From Saccharomycopsis malanga (Eukaryota > Ascomycota > Saccharomycetes > Ascoideales > Saccharomycopsidaceae): DNA of 64,000 nt. Positions 9,450 through 20,606 of the stretch are shown here, piece by piece (position 1 is the first letter of the stretch; each line of letters begins with the position of its first letter). A program made the position numbers and the translations under genes. The stretch covers positions 3,073,115 to 3,137,114 of the forward strand of contig CP025323.1 in assembly GCA_004014935.1 (NCBI GenBank). The letters are read 5' to 3'. The notes under the pieces were generated by a model. The model ran no database searches and had not been told where the DNA came from. It saw only the letters and a list, made by a program, of their open reading frames with translations.

Positions 9450-12347
9450 TCATTCCCATTCAAAGAATTTCAATCTCTTACGGACTGTATTGTTATCATT
9501 TATCATCACCATGTCTTGGCCGTCTGTAGCTATCCAAGGTCCATCTAGGGGCTGAATCAAGTAAGGGTACTTGTAGGTTGAGTTTTTTTCTCTAATTTCG
9601 TCCAATGTTCTGGACATTGATTTTCTAAGTTTATGTCGGGTATGATCCGATGATTTTGATATAATATTATGAGCTCTTTGGCTGCTTGACTGACCAAGCA
9701 AGTTCGGGTTGACGGTGGCAAGAAATTCGCTTGCCAAGGAGACGCTAGGCTCCAAATTGTTATCGTCATTTTCAATTGTGTTTTCTTCTTCATCGAGGTC
9801 ATGATTTTCAACATTTTGTTTTCCACTCGAGTTCTCGGAACTAGATTCCACTAAAGTATCTGGGGTGTCAGAATAATGAGAGATTTCACAATCGTTTTCA
9901 TTCACCGTGATGGATCTGAGGGCGATGAAATAAGATAAAGGAACGTAGTGATGCTGGAAATCATAAAGAAAACCAATGGTGACAAAAGGAAGCGGTATAA
10001 GGAAAAATGCCAAAACAAATCCGTTTTGCAATGCAAGTAAACCTGCCATTGTGAGTTGAAATATTAATAGCCCTAATATGACTCTTCTGAAGATTAAAGG
10101 CCAGACTTTTCCTGTGGAATGAGGAGGATGGACCATTGAATACATGAGTTGATACTTATATACGTAGTAGCCAATGATAAAGTAGATTAGGCCACTAACC
10201 AAAATTTTTGTAGACATGACTGAGTAGATGATAGTGATAATCAAGATTAAGATGGGTTGTGGAAGAGCTAAGCCAAAGTTGAATATTGGGGGTTTATATA
10301 AGCCTTTAAATTCTCTAGGGGTTGAGCATTTTTTGTATAAGAAGGGGAATTTCACAGTGGCTCCAAAAAGAAGCAATTTGAAGGGAAACATTCCGATGCC
10401 CTGGAAGATTATCAAATCGACATAGAACAACGATAAATCTCTCAAGGAGGTGGCTAATTGCTTAGCAATCTTTGTTGTGTCACTTAAGAAACTCCAGTAA
10501 TTCGAAGCAGTTCCAGCAAGAGTAAAGACCAAAAACAAGTTGACAAACAAATAGAAAAAGTTTTTGGAAACAACTGAAAGCTCTTGTTCGCCATGGGCAA
10601 TGAATCCTTGCTTAGAAGAGAGTATGACAAAAAGAAAAGGAATAACAGTATTCAATAAGGTGAAGATATAAGTAGGAAGTAATCCAGTAACAAAGTTCTC
10701 GACCGCTTTGTGAGTTTTTAAAAACTTTCCCAACTCTGGAAAGAACTTGGATATAGTTTTGGTATTCAATAAAGCTGCCAAGTAGGAAACCGGGAAAATC
10801 AAAGCAGCACTCACAATTGCAGTGATAATGGTTATATGATACGATTTGGCCAATCTTTCCTTTCTAGACAAACAAACATTGTCCCACACCACATCATGAG
10901 GTGCTGGAGCTAGTTCTGTTGTTAAGTAATTGGCATGAGGGTCAAGAACAGCTTGTGCTACCATTTGAGCCGACGCCACACTTTCCATAGTGATAAAGGC
11001 AGTGGGTGTAGCGGAATAATACCGAAGTCTAGCTTTCTTTATTTCATTATCAATACTATTTAGTTGGGACGTGTAGTATTCTATAGCATCTACTTTTCTA
11101 CCAAACAAACCAAACAAACCAGTACTTATTTTTGGTCTTTTCAATTCCAATTGGTTTCGGGCTAGATTGACTATGCCTGTACTTATTGTGGAATTTGCAT
11201 CATCAACATTATGCAAATTATTACTATATGTAATTCTTCTATTAAGAAGTTCTGTTTCTTCATCAACATCGTCATCAATAGACTGATTTTCATGTGACAA
11301 GTTTTCCTGGTCAAAACTTTGATTATGTATCTCATTGATGACTGAGCCTTTATTCAAGGCATAGATCCCATTACTAATTTCTTCAAAAGCAAAACTTCTC
11401 GATCCAATATCCAATGGTGACAAATATTTGCTCCATTGTTTCTCCAAATGGTTTATAACTTCGCGTCGTTGCTTGAACAATTTATTCAATGGCTTCCACT
11501 CTCGACATATTACCACAGAGGATACTTTACCGATATTTAACAGCTCAATATGTTTACTCAACCGTTCCTCGTCTCTCAAATCAGGAGGAATTCCCGACAA
11601 TCTGATTGTTCTATCAGTGATAGAATTTTGTTTACCTAAATACTCTTGTCTCACTGATAATACATGATTTGTTTGGCGAAATAGAAACCATACAATAATT
11701 ATCGTGAAGGTGTATGTAAAAACCACATACATCCAGAGATACCCTTCATATTCTTCAGGAGCACCTCCCAGAACATCTTCATTCCGAATTGCGTTCAGCA
11801 CATCTTCACCAAATGGATTTATGCGATTATCACCATCGCCTTGGTCGTAATTCCCAGTGTAATTATACCTTATAGGAGAAATCACAAAAAACCCAAAGAA
11901 TGAACAGGCAGCAAGGATTTTAATGGCCATTTTGAAAAAACTGAGAAAAACAAAGGCATCAAGCCCTGCATGTTCTAAAACTTGTGTCTCATTAATACGA
12001 GTCACCACCTTTATCCAGCCAAACAACGAAATCTTGGGGATCTGTGGCAATCCTTTTCTTCGCAACAATCTGGCACTATATATCTTGGGCCACTTGGTAC
12101 GGGCAATGCAAAACAAACTGAAATTAAACAACCCTAACACAAAGGCTATTATCAATTGGGTCCGTATCATACGAGCGCTAGGGCGCTGTATATCTGGCAC
12201 TTTAGGATCATGCTCTTTATATGTAAATGATATCAACACATTGAGAAGTGCCCTGCAATAATCAAATATAAATATGAATAATCCCCCACTGTCAGCTTCA
12301 CCACTATTCATTGTGGGCGCCGCACTAAGCGCAGAAAATTGCGGCAT
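9450..12347 (-). CDS. Calcium-permeable stress-gated cation channel, CSC1/RSN1 (OSCA/TMEM63) family
   Basis: The 965-residue protein has the full layout of fungal OSCA/TMEM63 channels. Two N-terminal hydrophobic segments (about residues 25-42 and 62-82) lead to the conserved LPQIPKISLFGWIKVVTRINETQVLEHAGLDAFVFLSFFKM region (residues about 100-140) and a third span. A long cytosolic domain (about 230-480) carries the RNA-recognition-like fold found in the family and ends in AHDVVWDNVCLSRKERL. A block of about eight membrane spans (about 490-800) follows, including the pore region, and then an acidic low-complexity tail to the end. The length is close to Saccharomyces Rsn1 (about 950 aa) and longer than Csc1 (about 780 aa), so Rsn1-type orthology is possible. 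Expected role: osmotically gated cation channel of the plasma membrane. An internal ATG at codon 13 is an alternative start. Confidence 0.88.
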   Translation of the reverse strand: MPQFSALSAAPTMNSGEADSGGLFIFIFDYCRALLNVLISFTYKEHDPKVPDIQRPSARMIRTQLIIAFVLGLFNFSLFCIARTKWPKIYSARLLRRKGLPQIPKISLFGWIKVVTRINETQVLEHAGLDAFVFLSFFKMAIKILAACSFFGFFVISPIRYNYTGNYDQGDGDNRINPFGEDVLNAIRNEDVLGGAPEEYEGYLWMYVVFTYTFTIIIVWFLFRQTNHVLSVRQEYLGKQNSITDRTIRLSGIPPDLRDEERLSKHIELLNIGKVSSVVICREWKPLNKLFKQRREVINHLEKQWSKYLSPLDIGSRSFAFEEISNGIYALNKGSVINEIHNQSFDQENLSHENQSIDDDVDEETELLNRRITYSNNLHNVDDANSTISTGIVNLARNQLELKRPKISTGLFGLFGRKVDAIEYYTSQLNSIDNEIKKARLRYYSATPTAFITMESVASAQMVAQAVLDPHANYLTTELAPAPHDVVWDNVCLSRKERLAKSYHITIITAIVSAALIFPVSYLAALLNTKTISKFFPELGKFLKTHKAVENFVTGLLPTYIFTLLNTVIPFLFVILSSKQGFIAHGEQELSVVSKNFFYLFVNLFLVFTLAGTASNYWSFLSDTTKIAKQLATSLRDLSLFYVDLIIFQGIGMFPFKLLLFGATVKFPFLYKKCSTPREFKGLYKPPIFNFGLALPQPILILIITIIYSVMSTKILVSGLIYFIIGYYVYKYQLMYSMVHPPHSTGKVWPLIFRRVILGLLIFQLTMAGLLALQNGFVLAFFLIPLPFVTIGFLYDFQHHYVPLSYFIALRSITVNENDCEISHYSDTPDTLVESSSENSSGKQNVENHDLDEEENTIENDDNNLEPSVSLASEFLATVNPNLLGQSSSQRAHNIISKSSDHTRHKLRKSMSRTLDEIREKNSTYKYPYLIQPLDGPWIATDGQDMVMINDNNTVRKRLKFFEWE

Positions 12348-13120
12348 CGTGGCTGCTTGTTCCTATACAGTTATCCACAGTAACACCTTTATCTGAATCT
12401 TCTTTCCACTCCATAGACTAACTTCACGATTCGATAAGAGCACCGTATAAGATGGGTTTATAGATAAAGTGTGCGAAAATTGGTACGCGCACTGTGAAGC
12501 GCATGTGAAAATGAGTAGTTCAGACTATTTTAGATAGTTTACAGGCTTAAATAGTTGAATGATTTGTTGGATTTTGGCCTTTTAGTAGTACAATTTTGTC
12601 AATGTTTGCAAACCACGAGGACTATGTGTATTATAGTTGTTAAAAGCGATGTTGAGTGGCAATTCAGCGAAAAATCGAACCTCATAAACTTGTAATACAC
12701 CTCTTTTGTAGGGCATCTACGATTATTATTTTAGGCTTTTCTTAATTTCAAATACTTCTCAAAACTGTGCTTTGACTAGTTGTTTTGATAACTCTTAGAT
12801 CTTAGCTTACTAATGAATGCTATAATAACTTTCCGCATTCGTTGCTGTGCCAGTTTGGGCAGTGTAAACATATTTTTTTCGAGTAGATTGAAACAATAAA
12901 TGCAAAAGAAGAACGATTGTGCTGTAGAATATAACAAAACTTTGCCGACGGTTCGTGTTATAAGTTGTCTAATGGCTTGGCCATTTGCCAATTTGACAAC
13001 GGGATATCAAACACTACCAAACAAACTCTACAGTCAAAAATACTAGCAAAGCCAATACAAAAGTACATTTGAAGAAAAAATAATTTATATTATGTAAAAT
13101 TGAATATACACAAGACCAGC
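12348..13120. other. Spacer between the channel gene and the Ref2-like gene
   Basis: The left part is the promoter of the channel gene. A minus-strand open frame at 12776-12991 has no ATG start and no recognisable composition, so it is not called. No other gene or RNA is seen. Confidence 0.45.
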
Positions 13121-16054
13121 TTATAAGTCCATAGCAACGGTTCCAAATGGTGTCATGTTTTTGGCTTGCAAGACCAAGCCGTTGGATGCATCTGGTTTGA
13201 CACCACTAGAACCACCTTCTATAGGTTCAGCTGGTGAAGAAGGAATATCCTCATCTTTTTCATATACCACCTCATTAATACGTGTTTCTCTTTCTATCTG
13301 GCAAACTTTTTCAGCTGACTCTACTTTAACCGTTCCATTACCGCGAGTTTCCAGATTGTCTTCATTGTACTCAAACCATGAAATAGATTTGAAGTCTATT
13401 TCCACAGGAGTATACCACGAAATCTCTTCGTTTTCCTCTTTTGATGCCATCTTGATTATTTCAGAGACAGATGGGCTTTCTTGTTCATCCTTGTCCTTGT
13501 CATGCTTTATCATTTTGTCAATGTGGATGCCTCCCTTGAGACTCAACTGGCTATCTAATCTACGTTCTTCTGGATCAAAGTCAAATATCTTGACAGAAAC
13601 CAACTCATCTTCATTTCTCCACTGCAACGACACTTTTCTTCTCTTCCGTTTAGTAGTGGCATCATCATGCTTCCGTCTCAAGATACTCTTGATACCATTA
13701 CCGTCAATGGTAGCGGGCTCATCAACCTCCTCAATTTCGGTGGTGGAAGGTCTTTTACTATTTTTCTCAGCATCGGATTCTGGCGAGTTACTTTTTGGGA
13801 GGAATCTTGCAAAACTTGTGGAGTTTTTCACTGTCTCAGCCTGGCCAAATGTAGATGAACTATGTGAATGTGAAGGTTTTTTGGCTTTAACAGGGGGTAA
13901 AGTTTTGTTCAGTGATGTACTGAAGATCTGAGGTTTACGAGCAGCTGTTTTTGGTGCTTCTGGTTTGGAGATTTTATTTGCAACACCTTTGTTGAAAAGT
14001 GTTGATGTTTTTGATGCGGGTTTCGATGTTTTCGGAGGATTGAGTGATGGATTAGCTGCATTAGAGGATATTTCAGATTTCTGGTTAACTATTGGTTTAG
14101 AAACAGGCTTGTTGGTGTCAGATTTAATTGAATCAGATGGTAGCTTCTCAGACTTTACAGAATGAGACGGACGTTTGGGAGCAGAAACTAACAATTCTTT
14201 GGCTAAAGAGTTCAATTCAGATTGATCTTCAAGAGTTTGCAATTTCTTCAAAGGAGCAATAAGTTTATAATTTTCTAAAGCAGTATAGCTTAAACCTACC
14301 AGTTTCAAGAATTTAAGCGTGGCTTTCAACTTGTTGAAATTCTTGTTGGTGATATCAAACCTGAGCCAGTTGGAAACTCTGTTGAAAAGTTTACTTTTCT
14401 TTGCGAACTTGATGTTGAAGTTAATTATCTTTCTCGATACAGATAAAAATGAAGCTAACTCCTGGATGTGTTCCAAACATATCAATCTCCAATCAGGATC
14501 CTTACCCCAAGTATCTTTTTCAAAGCAAGTTATGATCATCGTAAGTCTATTCATAAGTTTTTCCTGAGTTTCCTCGGTATTTAAGCTTTTGATATTGGTG
14601 ATTATAAACAATTTGAGTTCTGTTGTTGCCGTCGACAGCTTTGCTAAGTTATCAGGCAATTCTTCTACTTGTTTATTGAAAATTTCATCTGGCACAATAT
14701 TAGTATTCTGTGGCGAAGTCTCATTAGTAGTATTTTTGGTTGCGGAGGATGGTGACGGACTAGACTTTTCTGGTGCTGCTTTCTTCTTTTTGAAGTTTTT
14801 AGGAGCAAAAGCACCTGTAGGAACGGACCCTTTAGCTTTTAACGTTTTCTCCTTTTGTCTAAATTCATGAGCATCTAATTTGAAAATAGGTGACGGCTGT
14901 TGGTGATGATGATGTTGTTGTTGTTGTTGTAGTAGTTGTAGTTGTAGTTGTTGTTGCTGTTGTTGTTGTTGTTGTTGTTGTTGCTGACCTTTTCTTTCCT
15001 GTATTAGTTTATTATATTTGAAAATATCAGCACTAACCTCATTTGAAAGGGGCATCGGCAAACTGGCCATTTTACTTGTCTTACCATTGGAATTATCTAG
15101 TTCAGTAACATTTTGGGAAGTTTGTGGTTGCGGACTTTGATAAGTAGTACCACCAGGTTGACCCATATAATTAATAAACTTATAGTCGTGATTAAATGGA
15201 ACAGGATAATTTACGGTTGACATTGGCGAAACACCAGGACCGGTTGGCACAACAAACTGTTGATATTGACTTTGTACGTTTGGCTGAGCCTGTTGGTGCT
15301 TAAGATTATCATTGACCAAGTTCAAATAGTCCATGAAATGATCGTTATTCATATCGCTACCAACTTGAGATTGTTGGTTGTATATAGGTGCTACATTGGG
15401 AGTCGGCAACATATTTTGGCTTGAATTCTGATATGCCATTTGGAATTGGTCAACAGGAAAATCAAACACATCTGAAGTTGCTTGGTGCCCCACAAGTTCA
15501 TCTTGCCTTATGGTCTGCCCATTGGTAGACGGAGAATTGAGGTGGATGTAGTTTTGGGCACTAAAATGCGGCTCCCCCGGCTTGACATTCATAGGTTGTT
15601 GAGGAGCAAATTGGTTTACCTGAGGAGAATTATACGGGAGAGTAGAATACATGTTGGCTAAAAGGTTAGTATGATGAAGGCAAATAAATTGTAGAAAATA
15701 CTTGGCAACAGTCTAGTAATGATATCAACGTAGCTCTCGCCAATTACTATCTGTATCAGCAAAAGATTACTTACGATGTGTATATGAGTTAAAATTAGAA
15801 GGATACCCGTACTGCTGACTTTCGACTGACCCTTGTGAATGCTGATTTGAATATATAGGCTGGAATTGTTGATTACCATGACTATTCATTTGATACACTG
15901 GGTCATTTCCTTGGCCTTGAATATTGGCCTGAATGCTTGTCTGAGGGATATGCTGAGGTTGTTGCTCATGAAACGAACCCTGCTGGGGCTGATCTAAGTG
16001 TGGTTGAACTAAGTGATTATAAAACCCATAATTATTTGATACCCCATTATTACT

Positions 16055-16092
<38 letters not shown>

Positions 16093-16177
16093 CATTCACC
16101 ACGTTGATACCCTCAAGTAGATTGCTATCCGAACTGTTACCGTTATTGACGTAGCTCGTCAGCTGGTTGTTTTCCAT
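13121..16177 (-). CDS. REF2: Ref2/PNUTS-like protein phosphatase 1 regulator, spliced from two exons
   Basis: Two exons, 16177-15775 and 15657-13121, join in frame across a 117-base intron to give 979 residues. Exon 1 encodes an Asn-run and Q/N/H-rich leader. The exon 2 part continues with Q-rich sequence and a polyglutamine tract, then a helical domain (exon 2 residues about 330-470, containing WGKDPDWRLICLEHI) that looks like the TFIIS-N/LW-type helical bundle. A long basic, Ser/Pro/Lys-rich linker follows. Near exon 2 residue 670 the segment KSILRRK...KRKRRKVSLQWRNEDELV-VKIFDFDPEERRLD matches the PP1-docking region of PNUTS and yeast Ref2, where a basic run is followed by a hydrophobic/aromatic docking motif and an acidic helix. 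Ref2 brings the PP1 Glc7 to the APT module of the cleavage and polyadenylation factor, acting in mRNA and snoRNA 3' ends in the nucleus. It is much longer than Saccharomyces Ref2 (about 530 aa), mostly through low-complexity sequence. A start at the exon 2 ATG (15652) is a possible alternative. Confidence 0.72.
14906..14992 (-). repeat. CAA-rich trinucleotide tract encoding polyglutamine
   Basis: Inside the Ref2-like gene a run of mainly CAA codons with a few TTG/CTA (Leu) and CAT (His) codons encodes QQQ...LQLQLLQQ...HHHH. Such tracts are common in CUG-clade regulators and usually vary in length between strains. Confidence 0.8.
15658..15774 (-). other. Spliceosomal intron of the Ref2-like gene
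   Basis: On the minus strand a GTAAGT donor at 15774-15769, a perfect TACTAAC branch site at 15671-15665 and a TAG acceptor ending at 15658 bound 117 bases. Exon 1 ends with one base of a codon and exon 2 supplies five bases before its first ATG, so splicing keeps the frame and removes the stop codon that lies directly after the donor. Confidence 0.85.
16061..16090 (-). repeat. AAT trinucleotide tract encoding polyasparagine
   Basis: About ten consecutive AAT codons (read as ATT repeats on the plus strand) in exon 1 of the Ref2-like gene encode an asparagine run. Confidence 0.8.
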
Positions 16178-17186
16178 TTTAAGAAAAGAATAGAAAATGC
16201 CCAGCTGGCGTGTTATTCAACTAATAAACGTGTATAAATTCGTTAATGTCGAGTTATATAGAGTATATAGAATATACAGGACACAGGGTGTGTCTCGAAA
16301 CAAGATTTTACGAGGAAAAAAGGTTCTTTTTCTGCTTTGCCCTGCAATTATTACTTCAGAGCAAAAGAATCAAAATTGTTTCAGTAGATATACTTTTAAA
16401 GTCCTATTAACTCGGAAAACGCACTGATGACAATTCGCACTAAACCTCGCGAACTGTTGGCTGGAAATAATAAACTCTTGCGTGAAGTCAGTTGCCGGTA
16501 ACAAAACCACGGCTTGCTTTGTGAATTATATATATTGATACAGATTTTTCGTTAGATTGAAAGGCGCTTAGTTAAACTAACATGCCATCCATATATATAG
16601 CGTGTGTTTTCAGGACTGATAAAAAAAACAGAAAAAATTAGTGTGGTTACCCGGGATGATGTTATGCAGGCAAAAGTGATGAGCTGTGAGATTGGCGTGG
16701 AAGAGCGCTGGAATGCAGTATGGTGCTTCCGCATGCATGTCCCACATGAACAGCGACTAGCTAGCTAGACTTTTGCTGTCAACAAGAGAAAAACACTTTT
16801 TCTCTAGTAGAAAAACAACACCTTTAAGGACTTTCCCAGGATCAAATTAAGATATAGAGGGGTAATTAGCAGCCAAGACGCCCTTCACAAGCTATCGAGA
16901 TTTTATATTATTGATTTATAAAATTACTCTGCTGCTTACTGTACTATTGTGACACCCCTTGCTGGTTTCAAGTTGTCTTATATCCGCAGGGTGGTCTATT
17001 TTCAATTGCATTTCGGCGGTTTTTGATTTCCAAGTAACCAGGTCTTTCGAGCGTCCATTCTTTTGATAACACTGTCATTATTTTAGTTTACTCGTATTGT
17101 GGTGTGCTATTGTCGTGTTTGTCTTAGCTGATATATGTTGATCATAGCTTGTTGCTCTTTACGCAAGAGAGATTAAACAGCTGAGT
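16178..17186. other. Divergent promoter region between the Ref2-like and FHA genes
   Basis: About 1 kb separates the two divergent genes. Short frames such as 16197-16427 and 16552-16734 have no protein-like features. The sequence holds a GCATGC/CATGCATG-type patch near 16725-16745 and T/A-rich stretches. No RNA gene is seen. Confidence 0.5.
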
Positions 17187-19700
17187 ATGTCGAGCAATTC
17201 GGATTCCAAGCCCCACTCATCGCCAATCTCGGCGAGTGCTGATAGTTTTTTTCAAGCTTTGAATAGCAATGGGTCTTTTACATTATCTAGTCAACCGTCG
17301 AGTTCATCAAGTTCGTCCAATTCATCGTTATCTCCATCATCGTCAAACACATCTCCGTCTTCTACTTCGTCACCGTCTAAGTCCAAGCTTTTGGATAATA
17401 TACCAGTCAAATTGGATATGAAGCCTTCATCATCGTTTGATTGTAATGCTACAGGACAGCCTAACTTTCGCCAGAATCGTAAACGGTCAAACTCCAAATC
17501 TAGAAGACAAATTAGTTCGGTACCACCCTCATTCACGGCCTTATCACAAAACTCTGCATCGCCTAATAGATCTAAAATCGATAGATCGCAGGTGCAGTAT
17601 AATCTTATACTTGTATCGTTGAATGGGACATTTGAAAAGAAGTCGCTTATAATCCCATATCATCCAGATATGTTAAAATTAGGAAGACCCGCAGGCACCA
17701 AGATCCAGCCTACGTCAACAAACGGTTACTTTGATTCACGCGTTCTTTCCCGTAATCATGCCCAATTGTTCGCTGACATCAATACTGGAAAGATCTATCT
17801 TAAAGATCTTGGGTCTTCCAATGGCACGTTTGTCAATGATGAGAAGATAGCATCTGATAAAGACAGCGAGCCAACCGAAATCAAAAAGGGAGATGTTATA
17901 GATTTGGGGTTTGATATCGAAAGCCATCAGAACCACCGTAAGATCAGTGCTAGAGTGGAGAACATTCTTATAAGGCCGTTGACTAGTAATTCCAAAAGTT
18001 TGGTGACTAATATATTGGAAAATTCTGGAGAAGGTGCTGCTTTGGAGCCTTTATTCGAAATAGAAAACAATGTGAAAAACTCGATTTTAAGCAATTCGTT
18101 TGATTCGGCTTTGTTTGGAGATATTCTTCCTAATTTTGAGGATAATGTTCTCAATATAAAAAATGACTCAATGACTGGTCTATCTATTAACTCTAACCTC
18201 ACAACTTCATCCAATTTGGAATTACAAATCAAAACTTTGATAAACGAGATTTATATGGCTAAACATTCTATATTGAAGACCAAATCCATTGAGACTTTCT
18301 TAAAGAAATATATTAAAAATCTTAAGAAAATCGAGATTGAGAAAAACGAAGCCAATAAAAATAAAGTCAAAGATTATGAGCAACAATTGGCAAAGAAATT
18401 TGAAAAAGATTTGTACGAAAAGAAAACTGAAATGGAGAAAAAAATTACCAAAGTAAATGACAATTACAGACAAATAAGAACAGAAAACGAAAACCTTCTT
18501 GGTTCTTTAAATAAATTACAGGAGTCTACCACTCAACTCAAAGACAATTTAGAAGTTGAAAAGAAAGAAAAATCAGATCTTTATAAAGAAAATGATTCAT
18601 TGAAAAATGAGTTGGAATCTAAAAAACAAGAATTAAACGATTGGAAAATCAGATTCACAGAAATTGAAGCGAAGTTTCAGGATCATCAAACAAAAAGCCG
18701 TATTGATAAAGCTGTTCAAACAGATGTAAAGAAGTATTTGAAGGCACATATTTCACTCAATGATAATGATAGTGATAGTTCTACTTTGAATGATGATGAC
18801 ATCAATTTACAAAGGATTTCCAAATCCTTGATATCGCGTGACAATGATCGAAACGGATTTGATTCCTCTCATTTAAAAAAGATAGTTTATACCAGTAATG
18901 AGGAACACAACGATAATGATACCCATCGCAATCTTCCTACTGTCAATAGTGATGAAGATTTGAACAACTTGGCCGATCGCAATAATATTATAACAGATGA
19001 AAAGGCCATTTCTGAAGACAATAAAACAGGCTCGGAAAGTGAACTACCTTCTCCTACAATTGGGAAAAACACTTCTGATAAACAGGCTTCTTTAGATGGT
19101 ATTGTAGCATCATCTCAAATACTGGATAGTCCTTATAATCATCTTCGATATAAAGAACTTCTTGCCAAGGTTGAAGAATTACAAAATGAAAACACAACAA
19201 TTAAAAACACCCTCAATCTCAAAACTGAACGTCTCAACCTTTTAGAAGAACAAATGCTTCATATTACTAATAATGATGCATTGCCTTTCGACGACCGGTT
19301 GAAATCTCTGTCTTTGAATTCACCTTGGTTGGAAGGATCGGATTCTGGCTTACTCCGTCGTAACTCTGTATCACAATTGTCAAGGTCTCCATCTAATGTT
19401 TCAATGACCTCCAGTTCCTCTCGTACTGTTTCTCAATCACCTCTAGTAGGTTTATTCGGACCAACGTTCCCTAGCATGAATAAATTACGCTCAAGAAATT
19501 TAAGTAGGCAAGATTTCGAGGACAATCTTACAGACATAGATGAGGATAACATTGATTATTCCAGAAAGAACTCTGGAGAATCTAACAAAGGCTTGAGCGG
19601 CACCGGGATGTTCATAAAGCCTGAAAGTACCCGCACAAGCTTGGTCACGGCCGTAGGAATCGTGGTTATTAGCATTATGGTGTCAAAGTTTTCCAGTTGA
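17187..19700 (+). CDS. FHA-domain, coiled-coil, tail-anchored protein (Vps64/Far10 family, SLMAP-like)
   Basis: The 837-residue protein has a Ser-rich N-terminus and then a canonical FHA domain at about residues 135-260, including LGRPAGT, SRNHAQL (phosphate-binding Arg and the Ser-x-x-His pair), and LGSSNGTFVN. Long coiled coils follow at about 370-520 and 650-690, rich in K, E and L. The last 20 residues form one hydrophobic span (LVTAVGIVVISIMVSKF) after a Ser-rich segment, so the protein is tail-anchored. This is the architecture of yeast Vps64/Far9 and Far10 and of animal SLMAP, subunits of the FAR/STRIPAK phosphatase complex at the ER/nuclear envelope. In Saccharomyces the complex acts in pheromone arrest and antagonises TORC2. 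The low-complexity acidic linker (about 520-640) is not diagnostic. The start is the first ATG, just after a GAGT leader. Confidence 0.8.
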   Translation: MSSNSDSKPHSSPISASADSFFQALNSNGSFTLSSQPSSSSSSSNSSLSPSSSNTSPSSTSSPSKSKLLDNIPVKLDMKPSSSFDCNATGQPNFRQNRKRSNSKSRRQISSVPPSFTALSQNSASPNRSKIDRSQVQYNLILVSLNGTFEKKSLIIPYHPDMLKLGRPAGTKIQPTSTNGYFDSRVLSRNHAQLFADINTGKIYLKDLGSSNGTFVNDEKIASDKDSEPTEIKKGDVIDLGFDIESHQNHRKISARVENILIRPLTSNSKSLVTNILENSGEGAALEPLFEIENNVKNSILSNSFDSALFGDILPNFEDNVLNIKNDSMTGLSINSNLTTSSNLELQIKTLINEIYMAKHSILKTKSIETFLKKYIKNLKKIEIEKNEANKNKVKDYEQQLAKKFEKDLYEKKTEMEKKITKVNDNYRQIRTENENLLGSLNKLQESTTQLKDNLEVEKKEKSDLYKENDSLKNELESKKQELNDWKIRFTEIEAKFQDHQTKSRIDKAVQTDVKKYLKAHISLNDNDSDSSTLNDDDINLQRISKSLISRDNDRNGFDSSHLKKIVYTSNEEHNDNDTHRNLPTVNSDEDLNNLADRNNIITDEKAISEDNKTGSESELPSPTIGKNTSDKQASLDGIVASSQILDSPYNHLRYKELLAKVEELQNENTTIKNTLNLKTERLNLLEEQMLHITNNDALPFDDRLKSLSLNSPWLEGSDSGLLRRNSVSQLSRSPSNVSMTSSSSRTVSQSPLVGLFGPTFPSMNKLRSRNLSRQDFEDNLTDIDEDNIDYSRKNSGESNKGLSGTGMFIKPESTRTSLVTAVGIVVISIMVSKFSS

Positions 19701-20606
19701 TTGGTTATTGATTATGTTCACGAAATTTTTTATCTTTGTTAGGATTTGTTCTTTATTTTTTATGGTACTTTCCTTTTAAATTTCTTTCTTTCTTGACCTT
19801 TTTAGTGGCAAGTCTGCTAAGTATGTCGTATTCTAGTTGCTTTTGGACGACAGCGGTCTTGCACAATGCTTCTTGATATCCTGGTATTTTGCATTCTTTA
19901 TTATAGTATAATATATCACAATGCACATAGACTTACGCTTGTAGTTTTTTATTAGTGCCTCTTATGTTGTCGACAGTTGGAATTATGCAATAGAGTACGA
20001 AACTGAATTCAAAGGCGTCTTTTAGGGGCTGCTTTGAAAATAGATTTCTTGCAGCACTATAGTTACCTGAATTAGTGCTTAAGCCTGGTTTAGGTTTTAC
20101 TAAAATTGAACAGTATATGATAATCGAGGCATAATTGATCAGTTAAGCCAAGCTTCAAATCAAGTAACATGTTTCTATCAGAAAAAAGATTTCCTTTTTT
20201 TTTTAATAAAAGCGGTGTTGAATGGAAAGTTTGAAAAACCTTGAAGCAATAAGAAATCCCCCACACTGTATGGATAATTACAATATATATTGTAGTATAA
20301 TACTGATGCTTCCTCATTTTCTTTTAGTTTTCTGACCTACTTTAAAAAAGAGGCCCAGATGAAATTTGATAAGGTTTTCATTTACTGAATTTCTCAGAAG
20401 CCTACAAATACAAATTATATAGCAAAGGGATTATAAGTATCATTCATTGCTCATGTGAGAGCATAAATGTTTTAAATGGCTCCTTCAAAACGCTGCACCC
20501 ATCGATATGTATATAGAAATTATGCGATCGTTACTTATGCGCCTATAATTTTCAGTCAAATTTAAAATTTAATATAGCTCTGAAAGTACACTGTCAGTCC
20601 ATCAAA
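19701..20606. other. Intergenic region between FHA and SET genes
   Basis: About 0.9 kb holds the 3' end of the FHA gene and the promoter of the SET gene. The only frame of note (20090-20317, minus) is not protein-like. A T11 run lies near 20190. Confidence 0.5.

Noticed and set aside
12776-12991. Minus-strand 71-codon frame upstream of the Ref2-like gene
   Set aside because: It has no ATG near its start, contains CTG codons, and shows no recognisable domain or conserved-looking composition.
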